From a virus: DNA of 48,008 nt. This document shows positions 46,824 through 48,008 of this stretch, one piece after another. Position numbers and translations under genes: made by a program. Location of the stretch: positions 1 through 48,008 of the IMG/VR virus record IMGVR_UViG_3300006224_000013; one strand, given 5' to 3'. Each line of letters opens with the position of its first letter. The first letter of the stretch is position 1. Below the pieces are notes generated by a model that was not told the origin of the DNA, did not search any database, and saw only the letters and a program-made list of their open reading frames with translations.

Positions 46824-47521
46824 ACGCGGATCCCGATGAGGACCTGACGCCACAGCCATTGCAGCGTCCCGCCCGGGGTTTGCCGATAGCCCGCCGAGCC
46901 CACGGGAATCATCCCGAGCGCGGCATCCTTGACGAAGAACCACTCCTCGCGCCAGACGTCGGCGGAATTCCCTTCGAACAGCGTGACCTCGTCCAGCCGC
47001 CAGCCCTTCCGCGATCCGTAATACGGGGAGTGGGTGATCACGGCGTACACCGCATGCCAGATCTCAGCGGTGCCGGTCCACGTGATCGGGCCGGGTGCAG
47101 CGTCACACTGGCCGACCGGCAGCGACCTGAACACGCGTGTCGTCGCCCGGTGCGTCGCCAGCCCCAGCGTTTCCGGGTCGGTCAGCCACCAGTGCCCTTC
47201 TGGGTAGTCCGTGGCGTGCCCGCTGTAGTAGTCCCGGGTGGAATGGTAGAGCAGCTCTGAGCCGCGCCATTCGAACCGATCCTCGATGCGCGGGCAGGTG
47301 GTCGGGCAGGTCGCACCCCGGTGATAGACCCGTTGGAGCACGATCGCCGTCGACGACACCCGCACGAGGGTGGTGTCTTCGAGCACCCCCGTGGGCACCC
47401 CCTGGGCATCAAGCAGCTGATATGTGAGCGTCCGGGGGGTGCGGTAGGCGCCCCCCAACGTCACGGTCTGCGCCGACCCTGAGGTGCTGAGCAGCAGGAT
47501 CAGGAGCGTGAGCCATGCCAT
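46820..47521 (-). CDS. Secreted or envelope protein of unknown function
   Basis: 233 residues. A clear signal peptide (residues 1-18: MAWLTLLILLLSTSGSAQ, with SAQ at the cut) leads to a mature domain with strand-rich sequence, three cysteines (two in TCPTTCPR), and tryptophan-rich segments (YYSGHATDYPEGHWWL, WREEWFF). No lipobox is seen. The stop overlaps the DUF4406-like start. It may act in the envelope of the infected cell. Confidence 0.65.
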   Translation of the reverse strand: MAWLTLLILLLSTSGSAQTVTLGGAYRTPRTLTYQLLDAQGVPTGVLEDTTLVRVSSTAIVLQRVYHRGATCPTTCPRIEDRFEWRGSELLYHSTRDYYSGHATDYPEGHWWLTDPETLGLATHRATTRVFRSLPVGQCDAAPGPITWTGTAEIWHAVYAVITHSPYYGSRKGWRLDEVTLFEGNSADVWREEWFFVKDAALGMIPVGSAGYRQTPGGTLQWLWRQVLIGIRV

Positions 47522-47524
47522 GGA

Positions 47525-48008
47525 TCACCTCGGGGCCACAAAGACCGTCGTGTCGTCTTCCGGCCGCGCCGGGAGCGGGTAGTTCCGCAGCACGACGACG
47601 TTGCGCCCGTAGCCGATGAGCGGTCCCGTCAGCGCCATGCCAGACGTCGACGTGTTGAACTCGTACTCGAACGAGCTGATCCGCACGGGTGCGCCCGTCG
47701 AATCGACGGCGTCGACCGGCACGCGCCACCACAACCGCGTGGGCGGCAGCGACTCCTGCGCCATCCACAGCGAGAACGCCATCCACGTCCCGCTAAGGTT
47801 CGCGCTCGACCGCCCCAGCGCGTCGATGGAGTTCTGCGCCTTCCAGTCGGCCCAGATGGGGTCGGATGCAGGCCGCGCCATCTCGTAGCGCACCCAGTAA
47901 CGGGTCCACTCTTTCACGCGAGTGCGCGGGCCGTCGTAGCCCAGTGCGCCCCCACCACCGGGAGGCTTGTAGGGGTCGCCTGCGGTCAGCCCTTCCGGAT
48001 TCGGCGTG
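47525..48008 (-). CDS. Hypothetical protein, partial (runs off right edge)
   Basis: The frame is open from the right edge to a stop at 47525, giving at least 161 residues. A GTG at 47917 is possible, but it has no ribosome site, and the upstream in-frame sequence (GLTAGDPYKPPGGGGALGYD) reads as coding, so I treat the gene as truncated by the window. The visible part is beta-rich (RVPVDAVDSTGAPVRISSFE, GPLIGYGRNVVVLRNY). Three bases separate it from the secreted-protein gene, implying one operon. Confidence 0.55.
   Translation of the reverse strand, partial: TPNPEGLTAGDPYKPPGGGGALGYDGPRTRVKEWTRYWVRYEMARPASDPIWADWKAQNSIDALGRSSANLSGTWMAFSLWMAQESLPPTRLWWRVPVDAVDSTGAPVRISSFEYEFNTSTSGMALTGPLIGYGRNVVVLRNYPLPARPEDDTTVFVAPR

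Noticed and set aside
1-48008. tRNA genes, integrase and attachment sites
   Set aside because: No cloverleaf-like sequence, recombinase signature motif or flanking direct repeats were seen by eye. A tRNA scan would be needed to be certain.

Overview
The window is a segment of a tailed double-stranded DNA phage (Caudoviricetes), GC-rich by eye, cut at both ends inside genes. Terminase large subunit, portal, scaffold and HK97-type capsid genes are followed far downstream by an adaptor protein and a large nozzle-like protein, a lysis group and a series of big internal virion proteins. That order (terS-terL-portal-scaffold-coat ... adaptor-nozzle ... ejection proteins) is the P22-like podovirus plan, so short-tailed morphology is my inference. 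I see no integrase, att site, tRNA, rRNA or CRISPR array. The host cannot be named from the sequence.

Layout. (1) 1-3375, leftward: small genes, mostly overlapping by a few bases, ending in a MoxR-like AAA+ ATPase that runs off the left edge. A near-consensus promoter flanked by an inverted repeat drives the last three. The first gene (2974-3375) has its own strong ribosome site and terminator and ends in an SSB-like acidic tip. (2) 3376-4246, an intergenic control region of about 870 bp with sixteen copies, twelve of them exact, of a TGAACCA heptamer, several arranged as 20-bp dyads. It lies between the two transcription units and directly upstream of the probable small terminase gene. (3) 4247-44425, rightward late operon: packaging (4247-7487), portal/scaffold/capsid (7728-11970), a capsid-distal terminator, then about eleven beta-rich virion genes (12065-24076) that include a duplicated two-gene lectin/repeat module and a 1099-residue fibre with about 24 tandem 20-residue repeats, then adaptor and nozzle (24073-27203), a tail-fibre-like protein with a signal peptide, lysis genes (coiled-coil/TM protein, transglycosylase, alpha/beta hydrolase), seven ejection-type virion proteins (two of them giant, one with a transglycosylase domain), and finally a metallophosphoesterase and an HExxH protein. 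(4) 44406-48008, leftward: very tightly coupled small genes, including three paralogous micro-membrane proteins, two small cysteine-rich proteins, a DUF4406-like and a DUF1599-like nucleotide-metabolism pair, and a secreted protein; the last gene runs off the right edge.

Functional reading: TerS/TerL package DNA into a head built from scaffold and capsid; the portal is closed by adaptor and nozzle; the proline-rich and membrane-active proteins after 30228 are probably packaged with the DNA and ejected; lysis uses a transglycosylase plus a serine hydrolase that may attack an ester-linked envelope component. The most unusual points are the TGAACCA array, the SSB-like tip protein, the duplicated surface modules, the hydrolase in the lysis group, and the duplication/deletion history of the micro-membrane genes.
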